Of a stretch of 64,000 nucleotides of DNA, positions 7,843-16,900 are shown one piece after another. Position 1 is the stretch's first letter. Each line of letters starts with the position of its first letter. The DNA is taken from positions 1-64,000 of the forward strand of contig CACBBI010000002.1 of NCBI GenBank assembly GCA_902537445.1, written 5' to 3'. Source of the stretch: an uncultured Prochlorococcus sp. Its GTDB lineage: Bacteria; Cyanobacteriota; Cyanobacteriia; PCC-6307; Cyanobiaceae. The position numbers and the translations under genes were made by a program. Below the pieces are notes generated by a model. That model did no database searches. It worked only from the letters and a program-made list of their open reading frames with translations, and was not told the DNA's origin.

Positions 7843-10137
7843 ATGGAGAGCATTCAATTAAGCATTACAGGAATGAAGTGCGGAGGTTGTGTTAGTACTG
7901 TTGAAAAAATATTGAATAATTCGGATGGTATTGAAAATGTTTCTGTTAACTTGCTTACTGAAAGTGCATATTTTGAAATTACCCAAAAACATATTGAAAT
8001 AGAATCAGTTCTCGAAAATCTAAAAGAAAATGGTTTCCCATCAAAGATTTACATAAATGATTTTTCAAAAAAAATAAATAAAGCAGAATTAGAAAAAAAA
8101 AAGAATTGGAATAATCAATGGAAAAAACTAACTTTTGCCCTATTACTTTTATTATTTTCAGGATTAGGTCATCTGGCAGAAGGAAGATATATTAATTTTC
8201 CAATATTAGGTAATATATTTTTTCACGCTTCATTAGCAACGTTAGCTCTATTATTTCCTGGCAGAGGAATAATTATAAATGGATTTAAATCATTTATTAA
8301 GAACCATCCCAATATGGATTCTTTAGTAGCTCTTGGAGTAATTAGCGCATATACCACAAGTCTTCTATCCTTAATATTTCCTGCCACTGGTTTTCCTTGT
8401 TTTTTTAATGAGCCAGTTATGCTGTTAGGATTCATTCTGATTGGGCGTTACTTAGAAGAAAGAGCAAGATATCAAACTAGTTCATCCATTGGAGAATTAT
8501 TAGATCTTCAACCTGAAATGGCAAATATCTACACAAAAGACAATAAAATAAAATCAATAAGAGTGAACACTTTAAGACCTGGTCAAGAGATTCAAGTTTT
8601 AGCAGGAGATAGAGTACCTGCTGACTGCATTGTTACCCGAGGTAATTCATATGTTGATGTTTCGCATATTACTGGAGAATCGAAGCCTATAGAAGTAAAA
8701 GAAGGCGAAAATCTATCTAGTGGGTCTTTAAATCTTAATTCAACTCTTAGACTTAAAGTACAAAAAGTAGGAGGAGATTCTTCTCTTGCAAAACTAGTAA
8801 ATCTTATTGAGTCTGTAAACGCTAGAAAACCTCGCATTCAAAGCATTGCTGATGAAATTGCGGGTAAATTTACATACTTTGTACTTATTTTTGCTATTTT
8901 AACCTTCTTCTTTTGGTGGAAGGGGGCAAGAAACATATGGCCTGATTTATTACGGCACAATCATGAAGTAATCACTCACTCAAGCCATACACTACATAGT
9001 TCTCTTGGTAGTAATGCTGAGAATTTCCTGAGTTTAGCAATTCAATTGTCAATTGCTGTTTTAGTGATAGCTTGTCCTTGTGCATTAGGTTTAGCCACCC
9101 CAACTGTAATCACTGTCGCATCAGGTAAAGCAGCAAAAAAAGGGGTTTTATTCAAAGGCGGAGACAAAATAGAGATGGCTTCAAAAATTAATCACATTAT
9201 TTTTGACAAAACAGGTACTTTAACAAAAGGTAAGCCTTTCATTGTTGATTACAAAAATAATGATGATCATTCATTTTTATTAAAAATAGCTGCAAGTTTA
9301 GAAAAGGAAAGCAGACATCCAATCTCAGATGCCTTAATTCAAGAGGCAAAAAAGCAAAATTTAAGATTATTGCCAATAAAAAAAATTTTCACTCATTCAG
9401 GGCGAGGTATTTCTGGAGAACTTGAGTCAATTAATGGACTTATTAGTATTGGAAATATTGAATGGCTACTAAGCAAAGGAATAATTATTGATAGTGATGC
9501 AAAAAAAGTCATTGAAAATGAAGAAACAAAAACTAACACTATCATTGGAGTAAGTATAAAAGATAAGTTATTAGGTTTTATTTTGCTCGGAGATTTACTC
9601 AGAGATGATTCAATTAAAGCAGTTCAAAATTTGAGGGAAAACAAGTTTAAAATTACCATTTTAAGTGGCGATAGGAAACAAACAGTTTTAGCCTTAGCAA
9701 AAGAAATTGGTTGTAAGGAAACAGAAGTAAAATGGGATCTTCTTCCTGAAATGAAGCTAAAGACTATAGAAAATTTAAAAATTAACAATAAAGTAGCAAT
9801 GATTGGTGATGGTATTAATGATGTCCCAGCCCTAGCATCCTCAGACTTAGGAATTGCGGTAGGATCAGGGACTCAAATAGCCAAGGCAAATGCAGATGTA
9901 GTATTAATGGGAGATCAACTAAATGGATTACCCTACGCCTTTAATCTTGCAAAAAAAACTATTAGAAAAATAAAGCAAAATCTAACATGGGCTTTTGGTT
10001 ACAACTTACTAGCTATTCCACTAGCCGCCGGCATTTTATTCCCTAAGTACGGTATCCTTCTTACTCCCTCAATAGCAGCATTATTGATGGCTATTAGCTC
10101 TATTACAGTTGTAATTAATGCTTTATCTTTGGATTAA
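7843..10137 (+). CDS. copper-transporting P1B-type ATPase
   Basis: Membrane pump that moves copper ions, in cyanobacteria into the cell or thylakoid lumen for plastocyanin and oxidase (CtaA/PacS/SynA types; which one cannot be told). The 764 residues show an N-terminal metal-binding domain GMKCGGC (Cys13, Cys16), a membrane region, the actuator TGES at residue 277, the ion-path CPC at residues 411-413, phosphorylation site DKTGT at Asp455, an HP locus (SRHPISDAL), and the hinge GDGINDVPA at residue 655. An insert rich in His (residues about 370-390, HNHEVITHSSHTLHSS) lies between membrane segments, perhaps a lumenal metal-catching loop. tmk starts on the base after its stop. Confidence 0.93.
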   Translation: MESIQLSITGMKCGGCVSTVEKILNNSDGIENVSVNLLTESAYFEITQKHIEIESVLENLKENGFPSKIYINDFSKKINKAELEKKKNWNNQWKKLTFALLLLLFSGLGHLAEGRYINFPILGNIFFHASLATLALLFPGRGIIINGFKSFIKNHPNMDSLVALGVISAYTTSLLSLIFPATGFPCFFNEPVMLLGFILIGRYLEERARYQTSSSIGELLDLQPEMANIYTKDNKIKSIRVNTLRPGQEIQVLAGDRVPADCIVTRGNSYVDVSHITGESKPIEVKEGENLSSGSLNLNSTLRLKVQKVGGDSSLAKLVNLIESVNARKPRIQSIADEIAGKFTYFVLIFAILTFFFWWKGARNIWPDLLRHNHEVITHSSHTLHSSLGSNAENFLSLAIQLSIAVLVIACPCALGLATPTVITVASGKAAKKGVLFKGGDKIEMASKINHIIFDKTGTLTKGKPFIVDYKNNDDHSFLLKIAASLEKESRHPISDALIQEAKKQNLRLLPIKKIFTHSGRGISGELESINGLISIGNIEWLLSKGIIIDSDAKKVIENEETKTNTIIGVSIKDKLLGFILLGDLLRDDSIKAVQNLRENKFKITILSGDRKQTVLALAKEIGCKETEVKWDLLPEMKLKTIENLKINNKVAMIGDGINDVPALASSDLGIAVGSGTQIAKANADVVLMGDQLNGLPYAFNLAKKTIRKIKQNLTWAFGYNLLAIPLAAGILFPKYGILLTPSIAALLMAISSITVVINALSLD

Positions 10138-10776
10138 ATGAAAGGAAAATTTATCGTTATTGAGGGTATTGATGGATGTGGTAAAACTACCCAAATAGAT
10201 GAACTATCTAAATGGCTGCCCAATAGTGGTCTAATAAAGAAAGGGTCTAAATTAATCACAACTAGAGAGCCTGGAGGCAGTCTTTTAGGAAAAAAACTCA
10301 GAGGACTTATTCTTGATAATAATGAAAATAACAAGCCTTCATCTCTTGCGGAATTATTGCTTTATTCAGCGGATAGAGCTGAACACGTTTCCAAAATTAT
10401 TGCACCTGCTTTAAATAAAAATGATTGGGTAATAAGTGACAGATTTTCTGATTCCACACTGGCTTATCAAGGTTATGGAAGAAATATAAATTTAGAAATA
10501 ATTAAAAATATTGAATCTATTGTTTGTCAAGGAGTATCTCCTGATCTCACATTCTTCTTAGAAATTTCTCCAGAAGATAGCATATTCCGAAGAAAAAATG
10601 AAATTCCTGACAGAATAGAATCAGAAGGTATTAGATTTTTAGAAAAAGTAAATGAAGGCTTCAAACTAATTGCCAAACAAAAAAACTGGAAAGTAATATC
10701 TGCTTCACAAAATGTTAAAACTATTTCTAATCAAATTAAAGAGACTTTGCTAAAGAATTTTTCTAATAACAAATGA
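10138..10776 (+). CDS. tmk: thymidylate kinase
   Basis: Phosphorylates dTMP to dTDP for DNA synthesis. It carries Walker [10 protein letters not shown] (residues 10-18), the TREPGG motif, the [15 protein letters not shown] substrate-binding region and the FLEISPEDS segment typical of bacterial TMK; length of 212 residues is normal. The ATG directly abuts the stop of the copper ATPase and its own stop overlaps holB by four bases (ATGA), so the three genes are likely translated from one message. Confidence 0.96.
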   Translation: MKGKFIVIEGIDGCGKTTQIDELSKWLPNSGLIKKGSKLITTREPGGSLLGKKLRGLILDNNENNKPSSLAELLLYSADRAEHVSKIIAPALNKNDWVISDRFSDSTLAYQGYGRNINLEIIKNIESIVCQGVSPDLTFFLEISPEDSIFRRKNEIPDRIESEGIRFLEKVNEGFKLIAKQKNWKVISASQNVKTISNQIKETLLKNFSNNK

Positions 10777-11735
10777 TTGAGGTTAAAAAAAATAATTTTT
10801 TGTTGAATGAAGAAGTCAATAGATGTCTTAACAACATAATTAAAAACAAATCATTTGCTAATGGTTATATATTTTATGGTGCTGAAGGAGTAGGGAAAAA
10901 GCAAACTGCTCTTCGATTTATAAAAGAGATTTTCGAACAGTCCTCACCAAGCGAAAATGTTGAAGAGAAAATTACAAACAATAACCATCCTGATTTTTTA
11001 ATTATTGAACCTGATTCTCTTTTGGCAACTAAAAGTTCAGAAAGTTCCGATCTTGAAAAAACAATAAAAAGTGGATCTGAAATTATTAAAATTGCTCAGG
11101 TACGTAATATCAAAACTTTTCTTAGTCAAAAATCAATAAACTCAGAAAGAAAAATTGTTTTAATAATTGATGCTCACCTCTTAAACGAAGCAGCCTCAAA
11201 TTGTCTTTTAAAAACCTTAGAAGAACCTAGTAACGGCATTTTTATTTTACTAACATCTAAATTAAACCTTCTCTTAGATACGATCATCTCAAGATGTCAA
11301 ATCGTCAGATTTCAATCTTTTTCTAGTAAACAAATAAAGTCCATTTTGAAAGAATATTTAGATACTTCTAAATTAAACATTAATACAAAATTAAAATTTG
11401 AAGATTTAATCAATTCTGCAAATGGATCTCCAAATCATTTAATGAAAAATATTGAAATTTGGAATGATTTTTCAGATGAAATTATAAGTAAATTGGATTC
11501 TCCAATAAAAAATAGTCTGGAAATATTAGAAATATCTAAATCAATATCTGAAAAATTAGAAATTTTTCAACAGATTTGTCTAGTAAATTTAATTCAAACT
11601 ATTTGGTGGAGAAAAACAAAAAAAATCAGTTTAGTTAAAAAACTTGAAAATTTAAAATACCTCTTAAGAAAAAAAATTCAACCAAGGTTGGCATGGGAAA
11701 TAACTTTTTTAAAAATTTCAATGGAAGATATATGA
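10773..11735 (+). CDS. holB: DNA polymerase III delta-prime subunit
   Basis: Clamp-loader subunit. It has an altered Walker [10 protein letters not shown] (residues 36-43), the [19 protein letters not shown] segment that corresponds to the Walker B and following helix of the family, and the SRCQIVRF arginine-finger motif. The C-terminal third is poorly conserved, as usual. Length 320 residues. Its start overlaps tmk (ATGA), the tmk-holB order being common in bacteria. The stop lies 2 bases from the stop of the convergent rpaA. Confidence 0.93.
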   Translation: MIEVKKNNFLLNEEVNRCLNNIIKNKSFANGYIFYGAEGVGKKQTALRFIKEIFEQSSPSENVEEKITNNNHPDFLIIEPDSLLATKSSESSDLEKTIKSGSEIIKIAQVRNIKTFLSQKSINSERKIVLIIDAHLLNEAASNCLLKTLEEPSNGIFILLTSKLNLLLDTIISRCQIVRFQSFSSKQIKSILKEYLDTSKLNINTKLKFEDLINSANGSPNHLMKNIEIWNDFSDEIISKLDSPIKNSLEILEISKSISEKLEIFQQICLVNLIQTIWWRKTKKISLVKKLENLKYLLRKKIQPRLAWEITFLKISMEDI

Positions 11736-11737
11736 GA

Positions 11738-12520
11738 TTAATCTACAGCAGAATTTATCAAATCAGAATTTCTTGCTTGAATAAACTCTTGCCTAGCAGT
11801 TTCAACTTTAGAACCAATGGGTAGCTCAAGACAATATCCAGCACCGTATACGGTTTTTATATAATTAGGTTTGCGTGGATCGGGTTCAAGTTTTGTGCGT
11901 AAGTGTCTAATATGAACTCTTATTGTCTCAATATCATCATCAGGTTCATATCCCCATACCTCTTTAAGGATTAATGCCGGCGATACAGTTTGACCATGCC
12001 TCTGCAAAAGACAATGCAGCAGTTCAAATTCAAGATGAGTTAACCTAGTAGGAGATTCAAACCATATAGCTTCAAATCTTTCAGGAACAAGAGTTAAAGG
12101 ACCATAATTTAATATTTCTTGCTGGTTACTAGAATTTAATTGTGCTCTATTGGTTCTTCTTAATAAAGCTTTTATACGCACATATAATTCTTCTAAATCG
12201 AATGGTTTAGTAATGTAATCATCTGCTCCAGAATTAAACCCTGTAACTTTATCTTTAAGCCCGCCTAATGCAGTTATCATTAAAATTGGTATGTTTGATG
12301 TTCTTTCATCTCTTCTAAGTCGCTGGCATAAAGTTAATCCATCAACACTTGGTAGCATTAAATCTAAGAGTATTAAATCTGGTGAATATTGAAGAGCTAA
12401 TGCTTGTCCTTTAATTCCATCTTCAGCTTTTTGGACATCGAAACCAGAATGTTCTAAATGCCTAGCCACCAAATCACGCATATCACGATCATCTTCAATT
12501 AAAAGGATTGAAATTTTCAT
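11738..12520 (-). CDS. rpaA: OmpR-family response regulator RpaA
   Basis: Output regulator of the cyanobacterial circadian system, phosphorylated by SasA. Receiver domain with acidic residues E9/D10/D11, phospho-acceptor D53 in [13 protein letters not shown] and Lys in DDYITKPFD; the linker [20 protein letters not shown] is diagnostic for RpaA, and the C-terminal winged helix holds [20 protein letters not shown] and [20 protein letters not shown]. About 260 residues, including a family-variable C-terminal tail. It is preceded by a 403-base spacer with no convincing gene. Confidence 0.94.
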   Translation of the reverse strand: MKISILLIEDDRDMRDLVARHLEHSGFDVQKAEDGIKGQALALQYSPDLILLDLMLPSVDGLTLCQRLRRDERTSNIPILMITALGGLKDKVTGFNSGADDYITKPFDLEELYVRIKALLRRTNRAQLNSSNQQEILNYGPLTLVPERFEAIWFESPTRLTHLEFELLHCLLQRHGQTVSPALILKEVWGYEPDDDIETIRVHIRHLRTKLEPDPRKPNYIKTVYGAGYCLELPIGSKVETARQEFIQARNSDLINSAVD

Positions 12521-12923
12521 ATTTATGAACTATTAAATTAAAATTAAGTTTTAGTATTATGATTCTCTCAAGAATTTATAAAGATTGCTTAATTACTGTA
12601 AACAATTTTATCAATTAGATTTACCCTATAATTTAGTGATAGCAAAGGATTAGATAGAAATTGCAAATTTTAAAAAAGTTGAAATTTTAGAATTTCTTTC
12701 GATTCTATTCACTTTTTCTTAATAATCAAAGGGTTATTAGAAAAAAATAGTGGTTCAAATTGAAAGAATATCTAATTCATCTTGCCATTTTAAGGTTTAG
12801 AAAAATTGAATTAAATGGAGATTTTCAGTTTTCAAATAGGAATTAACTAAGTTTAAAATTTTTAATTTCTCCAAAATGTTTAAACTCATAATTTTGTCTA
12901 TATTAAAAAAAATTTAAGTATCT
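12521..12923. other. 403-base intergenic region upstream of rpaA
   Basis: AT-rich divergent spacer between rpaA and a small downstream gene. The longest frames are below about 25 codons and look random. It must contain the rpaA promoter. An imperfect TTGTTTACAGTAATTAAGC (minus strand, around 12580-12600) recalls one half of an RpaB-type HLR1 element, but the second half-site is not clear. No tRNA, riboswitch or stable hairpin was recognised. Confidence 0.4.
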
Positions 12924-13283
12924 ATGAAAAAGAAGTCTATTATTTATTCTGATTTATCGAAAAAACAACTAGAAACTCTTAAAGAACTTTACATTCAAAA
13001 AAAAGTTGAATCGATGAGTCATCAAGAACTTAAACAATATGTATTAGAAATTATTTCTCATCAGATAAACGATACTATTGGCAAAGAAGAGGAAATGGAA
13101 GCATGGAGAGAAATGTCAGATTTTTTTGGAGAACAATTTGAAATAAATATCTTAGAAATACAAACAAAATATATTGACGACAAAAATGTAATTGAAACAG
13201 AAATAGATTCTCAGAAGCAAAGAATAGAATTACTTGAAAGGAATAATTTGGATCAAGAGAAAAAGGATATGTGGGATGACTAG
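12924..13283 (+). CDS. small hypothetical protein, charged and probably coiled-coil
   Basis: I do not recognise this 119-residue protein. It has no membrane segment or signal peptide. The N-terminal part is lysine-rich (KKKSIIYSDLSKKQLETL), the middle contains SHQELKQYVLEIISHQIND, and the C-terminal third is highly charged and likely to form a helix (TEIDSQKQRIELLERNNL). Codon and base use look like the neighbours. The ATG follows a run of A residues; no strong ribosome-binding site is visible. It stands alone between rpaA and the tRNA-Asn, so context offers no clue. Confidence 0.6.
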   Translation: MKKKSIIYSDLSKKQLETLKELYIQKKVESMSHQELKQYVLEIISHQINDTIGKEEEMEAWREMSDFFGEQFEINILEIQTKYIDDKNVIETEIDSQKQRIELLERNNLDQEKKDMWDD

Positions 13284-13570
13284 AATTTCATGAATGTTGC
13301 AGTAATTCAAAGGATATAAACAAAAATATATCTTAATTTAAAAAAATGAAAATCAATCAAAGAGCTTATTTTTTTTTTCATTTTTGTGGAAAATTTAGAA
13401 AATGTTCTAATTACTGTTCTTAAAAAAACAATTTTTTTATCAAAAACTAAAATAACTACATATTATATTTGATTATTATTGATGTTCTATATACTGTTCT
13501 TAATATTATATTAATTATACTTGATAATATCTTTAGCTAACCACTATTTAACAAAAAAGGGGCAAAGAAA
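13284..13570. other. intergenic stretch between hypothetical gene and tRNA-Asn terminator
   Basis: Very AT-rich. Apart from the duplicated TGTTCT motif it contains a 25-codon frame at 13346-13423 (plus) whose end reads HFCGKFRKCSNYCS, with three closely spaced cysteines. I do not call it as a gene because length and start context are weak. Nothing else was recognised. Confidence 0.4.
13402..13503. repeat. duplicated TGTTCT-N6-TGTTCTTAA motif, 80 bases apart
   Basis: Two 22-base copies, atgttctaattactgttctt followed by aa at 13402-13423 and atgttctatatactgttctt followed by aa at 13482-13503, differ at two central positions. Each itself holds two TGTTCT hexamers 12 bases apart. No gene explains the pair. 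The first copy ends a 25-codon open frame; the second lacks a start in the same frame. Confidence 0.6.
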
Positions 13571-13574
13571 TAAA

Positions 13575-13599
13575 AAAGTCACCCTAAAAAGGTGACTTT
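13575..13599 (-). terminator. Rho-independent terminator downstream of tRNA-Asn
   Basis: Perfect nine-base inverted repeat AAAGTCACC / GGTGACTTT with a seven-base loop. On the minus strand the stem is followed by a run of T residues (TTTTTTATTTC). It lies about 25 bases beyond the 3' end of the tRNA gene, in the right orientation to end its transcript. On the plus strand the tail is weaker. Confidence 0.75.
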
Positions 13600-13623
13600 G
13601 GATAACTTTTTTGAATTTATAAA

Positions 13624-13695
<72 letters not shown>

Positions 13696-13705
13696 ATATA
13701 AAATG

Positions 13706-13735
13706 AATTTAGCTCCTTAAAGTACCTTATGACAA
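13706..13735 (-). promoter_or_regulatory. candidate promoter of tRNA-Asn
   Basis: Reading the minus strand, TTGTCA (13730-13735) is followed after 18 bases by TAAATT (13706-13711), which ends about 10 bases before the tRNA. Spacing and placement suit a sigma70-type promoter; the boxes are imperfect, so this is a candidate only. Confidence 0.4.
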
Positions 13736-13744
13736 GTACAAGAA

Positions 13745-14419
13745 TTAATTATATTGAAATTTTGATGGTTCTTGCCAGCTAGATAAAAAACCATTTTTCA
13801 ACTCTGCTACTGCATCAGCATAAGTTAATTCTTCATAACGATGAGTAATCCACAAAGCTGATAAAGGTTTTTTATGGTCACTTGTAAGATTTTTAATAAT
13901 TTGTAAAACTTTTAATTGGCTGTTTTGATCAAGTAACGCTGTAGGCTCATCTAAAAGAATAAAATTTCTATTACTAATCAAAGCGCATGCAATAGTCAAG
14001 CGTTGTTTTTGTCCACCGCTCAAAGTATGAACTGGTCTTTTTTCAAAACCATTCATTCCTACTTGATCAAGCACATATTCAATTTTTTTATTAATTTCAT
14101 TTTGACTTATATTCTGATTAATATTAATCAGAAGTTCACTCCTACAATTTGGCATCAATATTTGATGATCAGGGTTTTGAAACACCATGCCAATATTTGC
14201 ATGAGAGTCAATGACACCATTTTGGGGGTTGATTATTCCATTAACTAATTTTAAAAGAGTACTTTTTCCGCTCCCGTTTTTACCTACGACCATCCAAAAT
14301 CCAGGTTTTTTTATTGAGAAATTACATTTAAAAATTAAATTTTCTTTTTCTCCGGGATAAGAAAAAGAAACATCTTTGAATTTAATATGAGGTATTTCAT
14401 TTTCAAGAAAATCTCGCAT
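13745..14419 (-). CDS. ABC transporter ATP-binding protein (energy-coupling/CbiO-like)
   Basis: Single-domain ATPase of about 224 residues. It shows Walker A VGKNGSGKST, Q-loop region GMVFQNPDHQ, signature LSGGQKQRLT, Walker B FILLDEPTALLD and the H-loop WITHRYEE. The FQNPDHQ and DEPTALLD forms are typical of ECF/CbiO-type ATPases for vitamins or metal ions. No membrane partner is encoded nearby, so the substrate is unknown. The frame extends upstream to a TTG that overlaps the UPF0367 gene; I prefer the ATG (MRDFLENEIPHIKF) four codons later. Confidence 0.82.
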   Translation of the reverse strand: MRDFLENEIPHIKFKDVSFSYPGEKENLIFKCNFSIKKPGFWMVVGKNGSGKSTLLKLVNGIINPQNGVIDSHANIGMVFQNPDHQILMPNCRSELLININQNISQNEINKKIEYVLDQVGMNGFEKRPVHTLSGGQKQRLTIACALISNRNFILLDEPTALLDQNSQLKVLQIIKNLTSDHKKPLSALWITHRYEELTYADAVAELKNGFLSSWQEPSKFQYN

Positions 14420-14427
14420 GAATTCTA

Positions 14428-14700
14428 TCAATCTATATTGAGAGAGAATCCTGGTCTTTTAGCTCCTCCTGCGACTGAAGATTTTTCATATATCTGAACA
14501 GAAATGATTTCTTTAGCTCTTACAGCAATTAATTTATCTTGCACTTTGTCACACCTCAATTCGATCAAGTTTGAGGATTCTAGAGTTTCATTCATAGAAC
14601 TTTTTATTTCATCATAAATTCGTTTAACATCATCAAATTCTTTCTTCTGAATTGATAGTGGAAAAGGTGAATATCTCAGACTTAATTCCAACGAATACAT
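14428..14700 (-). CDS. UPF0367 family protein
   Basis: Conserved cyanobacterial protein (90 residues) of unknown function. The opening MYSLELSLRYSPFPLSIQKKE and the central IELRCDKVQDKLIAVRAKEIISVQIYEKS match what I recall of UPF0367. No signal peptide or membrane segment. I chose the ATG before YSLEL, two codons inside the longest frame, as it fits the family start. It lies directly upstream of the ABC ATPase gene on the same strand, but a functional link is not evident. Confidence 0.75.
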   Translation of the reverse strand: MYSLELSLRYSPFPLSIQKKEFDDVKRIYDEIKSSMNETLESSNLIELRCDKVQDKLIAVRAKEIISVQIYEKSSVAGGAKRPGFSLNID

Positions 14701-14853
14701 AATCATAATAAAAACTACCTCTTAATATTACTAAATATTTTTCAGCAGGAAGTTATTTAAATTAAATTCTTTTGAGAAAATTACATAAAAGATCTTTAAA
14801 TACAATTATTATGGATATAGGAGATTTTATTTTGCATTTTGAAAAATAATTTC

Positions 14854-15822
14854 ATGGAAATAGCAAATGATATAACTTCTCTAGTTGGAAATACCCCATT
14901 AGTTAAATTAAATCGAATCAGAAAGTATTTTGATTGTTATCCAGAAATAATAGCCAAACTAGAAAGTTTTAATCCATCAGCGTCGGTTAAGGATCGGATC
15001 GCTTATTCAATGTTATGTAAAGCTGAAGAAGAAGGATTGATAACACCAGATAAAACAACGTTAATTGAAGCAACTAGTGGGAATACTGGTATTGCATTAG
15101 CAATGGTTGCCGCAGCAAAAGGCTATAAATTGATATTAACTATGCCGGATACGATGAGTATTGAAAGAAGGGCAATGTTGAGAGCATATGGAGCTGAATT
15201 ACAGCTAACCCCGGGGAAAGACGGAATGAAAGGAGCTTTAGATTTAGCTAATGAGTTATCTTCAACCATTGTAAATAGCTATCAATTTAATCAGTTTGAA
15301 AACTTTGCTAATCCAGATATTCATGAAAAAACAACGGCCCAAGAAATATGGTCCCAATCAAATAACAACTTAGATGGACTAGTTACAGGAGTAGGTACAG
15401 GAGGAACAATTACGGGTTGTGCACGTTTTTTAAAAAAAGTTAATCCAAATTGCAAAATTTATGCCGTGGAGCCCAAAAAAAGTGCCGTGATTTCCGGAGA
15501 GAAAGCAGGATCGCACTCGATTCAAGGAATTGGAGCGGGTTTCGTACCGAAAGTACTTAATACTAAATTAATTGATGAAATTATAAAAATAGATGATGAT
15601 GAAGCATTTTATTATGGGCGTTTATTAGCTCGATTGGAAGGTCTTTTATCTGGCATCAGCAGCGGTGCAGCTTTAGCAGCAACTATAAAAATCGGCAAAA
15701 GAAAAGAACTAATGAATAAAAGATTGATAGTTATTCTTCCAAGTTTTGGAGAAAGATATTTATCAACAGCAATGTTTGAATCTAATACCTCAATTCAAGC
15801 AAGAAAAGATGGTTATCTTTAA
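14854..15822 (+). CDS. cysK: cysteine synthase (O-acetylserine sulfhydrylase)
   Basis: PLP enzyme that makes cysteine from O-acetylserine and sulfide. It has the PLP-lysine in NPSASVKDRIA (Lys46), the substrate loop TSGNTGIALA, the phosphate-binding GTGGTITG and GLLSGISSGAALAA. Length of 322 residues is normal for CysK. The ATG is in front of EIANDITSLVGNTPLV, the family's usual start; an upstream TTG five codons earlier is less likely. cysH in the same window supplies the sulfite arm of the same pathway, but is distant. Confidence 0.93.
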   Translation: MEIANDITSLVGNTPLVKLNRIRKYFDCYPEIIAKLESFNPSASVKDRIAYSMLCKAEEEGLITPDKTTLIEATSGNTGIALAMVAAAKGYKLILTMPDTMSIERRAMLRAYGAELQLTPGKDGMKGALDLANELSSTIVNSYQFNQFENFANPDIHEKTTAQEIWSQSNNNLDGLVTGVGTGGTITGCARFLKKVNPNCKIYAVEPKKSAVISGEKAGSHSIQGIGAGFVPKVLNTKLIDEIIKIDDDEAFYYGRLLARLEGLLSGISSGAALAATIKIGKRKELMNKRLIVILPSFGERYLSTAMFESNTSIQARKDGYL

Positions 15823-15838
15823 TGCATAATTTATAAAA

Positions 15839-16516
15839 ATGGGAAAAAATTTATACGAAGAATTAGGTCTCAAAAACAATGCAACCAGAAGTGAAATTAA
15901 ATCTTCATATCGCTCTTTAGTTAAGCAACATCATCCTGATGCAGGCGGTAAAAAAGAACGATTTCTTGCAATTCAAAATGCCTGGGAAACTCTAAATGAC
16001 CCTATCAAAAAGAAACAATACGATAACAGTTTTTTCTCTACCAGCTCATCATTTGATTCATTAAATGAAAATTGGGAGGAGAAATTTAATTCAAAAAAAT
16101 ATAATTCTTCAACTAAAGACAAAGAAGTTGAAACATGGATTAAAGAAATTTATAGTCCGATAAATAGATTAATTAGTCAAATAATTAAACCTTTGAATAA
16201 CGAAATAAAAGAACTATCTGCGGATCCATATGATGACCAACTAATGGAAAATTTTTGCAGTTACATAATTCTTTCACAAAAGAAAATAGAAAAAGTTGAA
16301 AAAATTTATAACAAAAAAATAGTTCCAAAGTCTATTTCAGCTTTAGGCCTAAATCTTTATCATTGTTTTTCACAAGTTAAAGATGCGCTATCAGAATTTG
16401 ACAGATATACTCAAGGATACGTAGATAATTACTTATTTGATGGCAAAGAAATGATCAAAGAAGCAAAAAGAATCCAATCAAAGATGTCTACAGAGAAAAA
16501 AAATAAAAACTTTTAG
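15839..16516 (+). CDS. J-domain (DnaJ-like) protein
   Basis: N-terminal J domain at residues 3-65 with the HPD motif (HHPDAGG, residues 31-37) that stimulates Hsp70 ATPase activity, and KKQYDNSFF at its end. The C-terminal 150 residues lack the G/F region, zinc fingers and substrate-binding domains of classical DnaJ, so this is a type III J-protein that probably directs a DnaK to a specific target. The rest is predicted helical and charged. It begins 16 bases after cysK. Precise client unknown. Confidence 0.85.
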   Translation: MGKNLYEELGLKNNATRSEIKSSYRSLVKQHHPDAGGKKERFLAIQNAWETLNDPIKKKQYDNSFFSTSSSFDSLNENWEEKFNSKKYNSSTKDKEVETWIKEIYSPINRLISQIIKPLNNEIKELSADPYDDQLMENFCSYIILSQKKIEKVEKIYNKKIVPKSISALGLNLYHCFSQVKDALSEFDRYTQGYVDNYLFDGKEMIKEAKRIQSKMSTEKKNKNF

Positions 16517-16527
16517 ATATAAAAATT

Positions 16528-16764
16528 TTATTGAGTATATTCTTTAAGTTGATCTAATTTCAACCAAACATCTGGAACAGGTCTGCGCCATCGAACCTGA
16601 GCATATTCGTCTTTGACTGAAAGAATCTCTCCAGGACCTTCAAAGACATAATTAGGTAGATCATTATCACTAGCTAGTGCTTCGATACTTTTTATATAAT
16701 TTTCTCTATCGACAAAAACTAAGCTTCCTTTCTTGAGAGGTTTCTTTGGAATAGAATCTGTCAT
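16528..16764 (-). CDS. ndhO: NAD(P)H-quinone oxidoreductase subunit O
   Basis: Small stromal/cytoplasmic-side subunit of the cyanobacterial NDH-1 complex, which carries out respiration and cyclic electron flow. The 78-residue protein matches NdhO throughout: KKPLKKGSLVFVDRENY near the N-terminus, then YVFEGPGEILSVKDEYAQVRWRRPVPDVWLKLDQLKEY read in two parts. No membrane segment, as expected. It converges with the J-domain gene (11 bases between stops) and is divergent from the epimerase gene. Confidence 0.93.
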   Translation of the reverse strand: MTDSIPKKPLKKGSLVFVDRENYIKSIEALASDNDLPNYVFEGPGEILSVKDEYAQVRWRRPVPDVWLKLDQLKEYTQ

Positions 16765-16900
16765 AATAATTTCAAGAAAGTTAATTGAAATTTATTATAC
16801 AAAAACTTGTTTGAAAAATATTGAAAAAAATTTATAACGGAATAATAATTACAAACCTTTAAAAAATTTAATAGCCTTAAATAATAAACATCTATATGAT

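Noticed and set aside
13575..13599. CRISPR-like or operator hairpin
   Set aside because: Single inverted repeat with T tail placed after a tRNA gene fits an intrinsic terminator; there is no repeat array.
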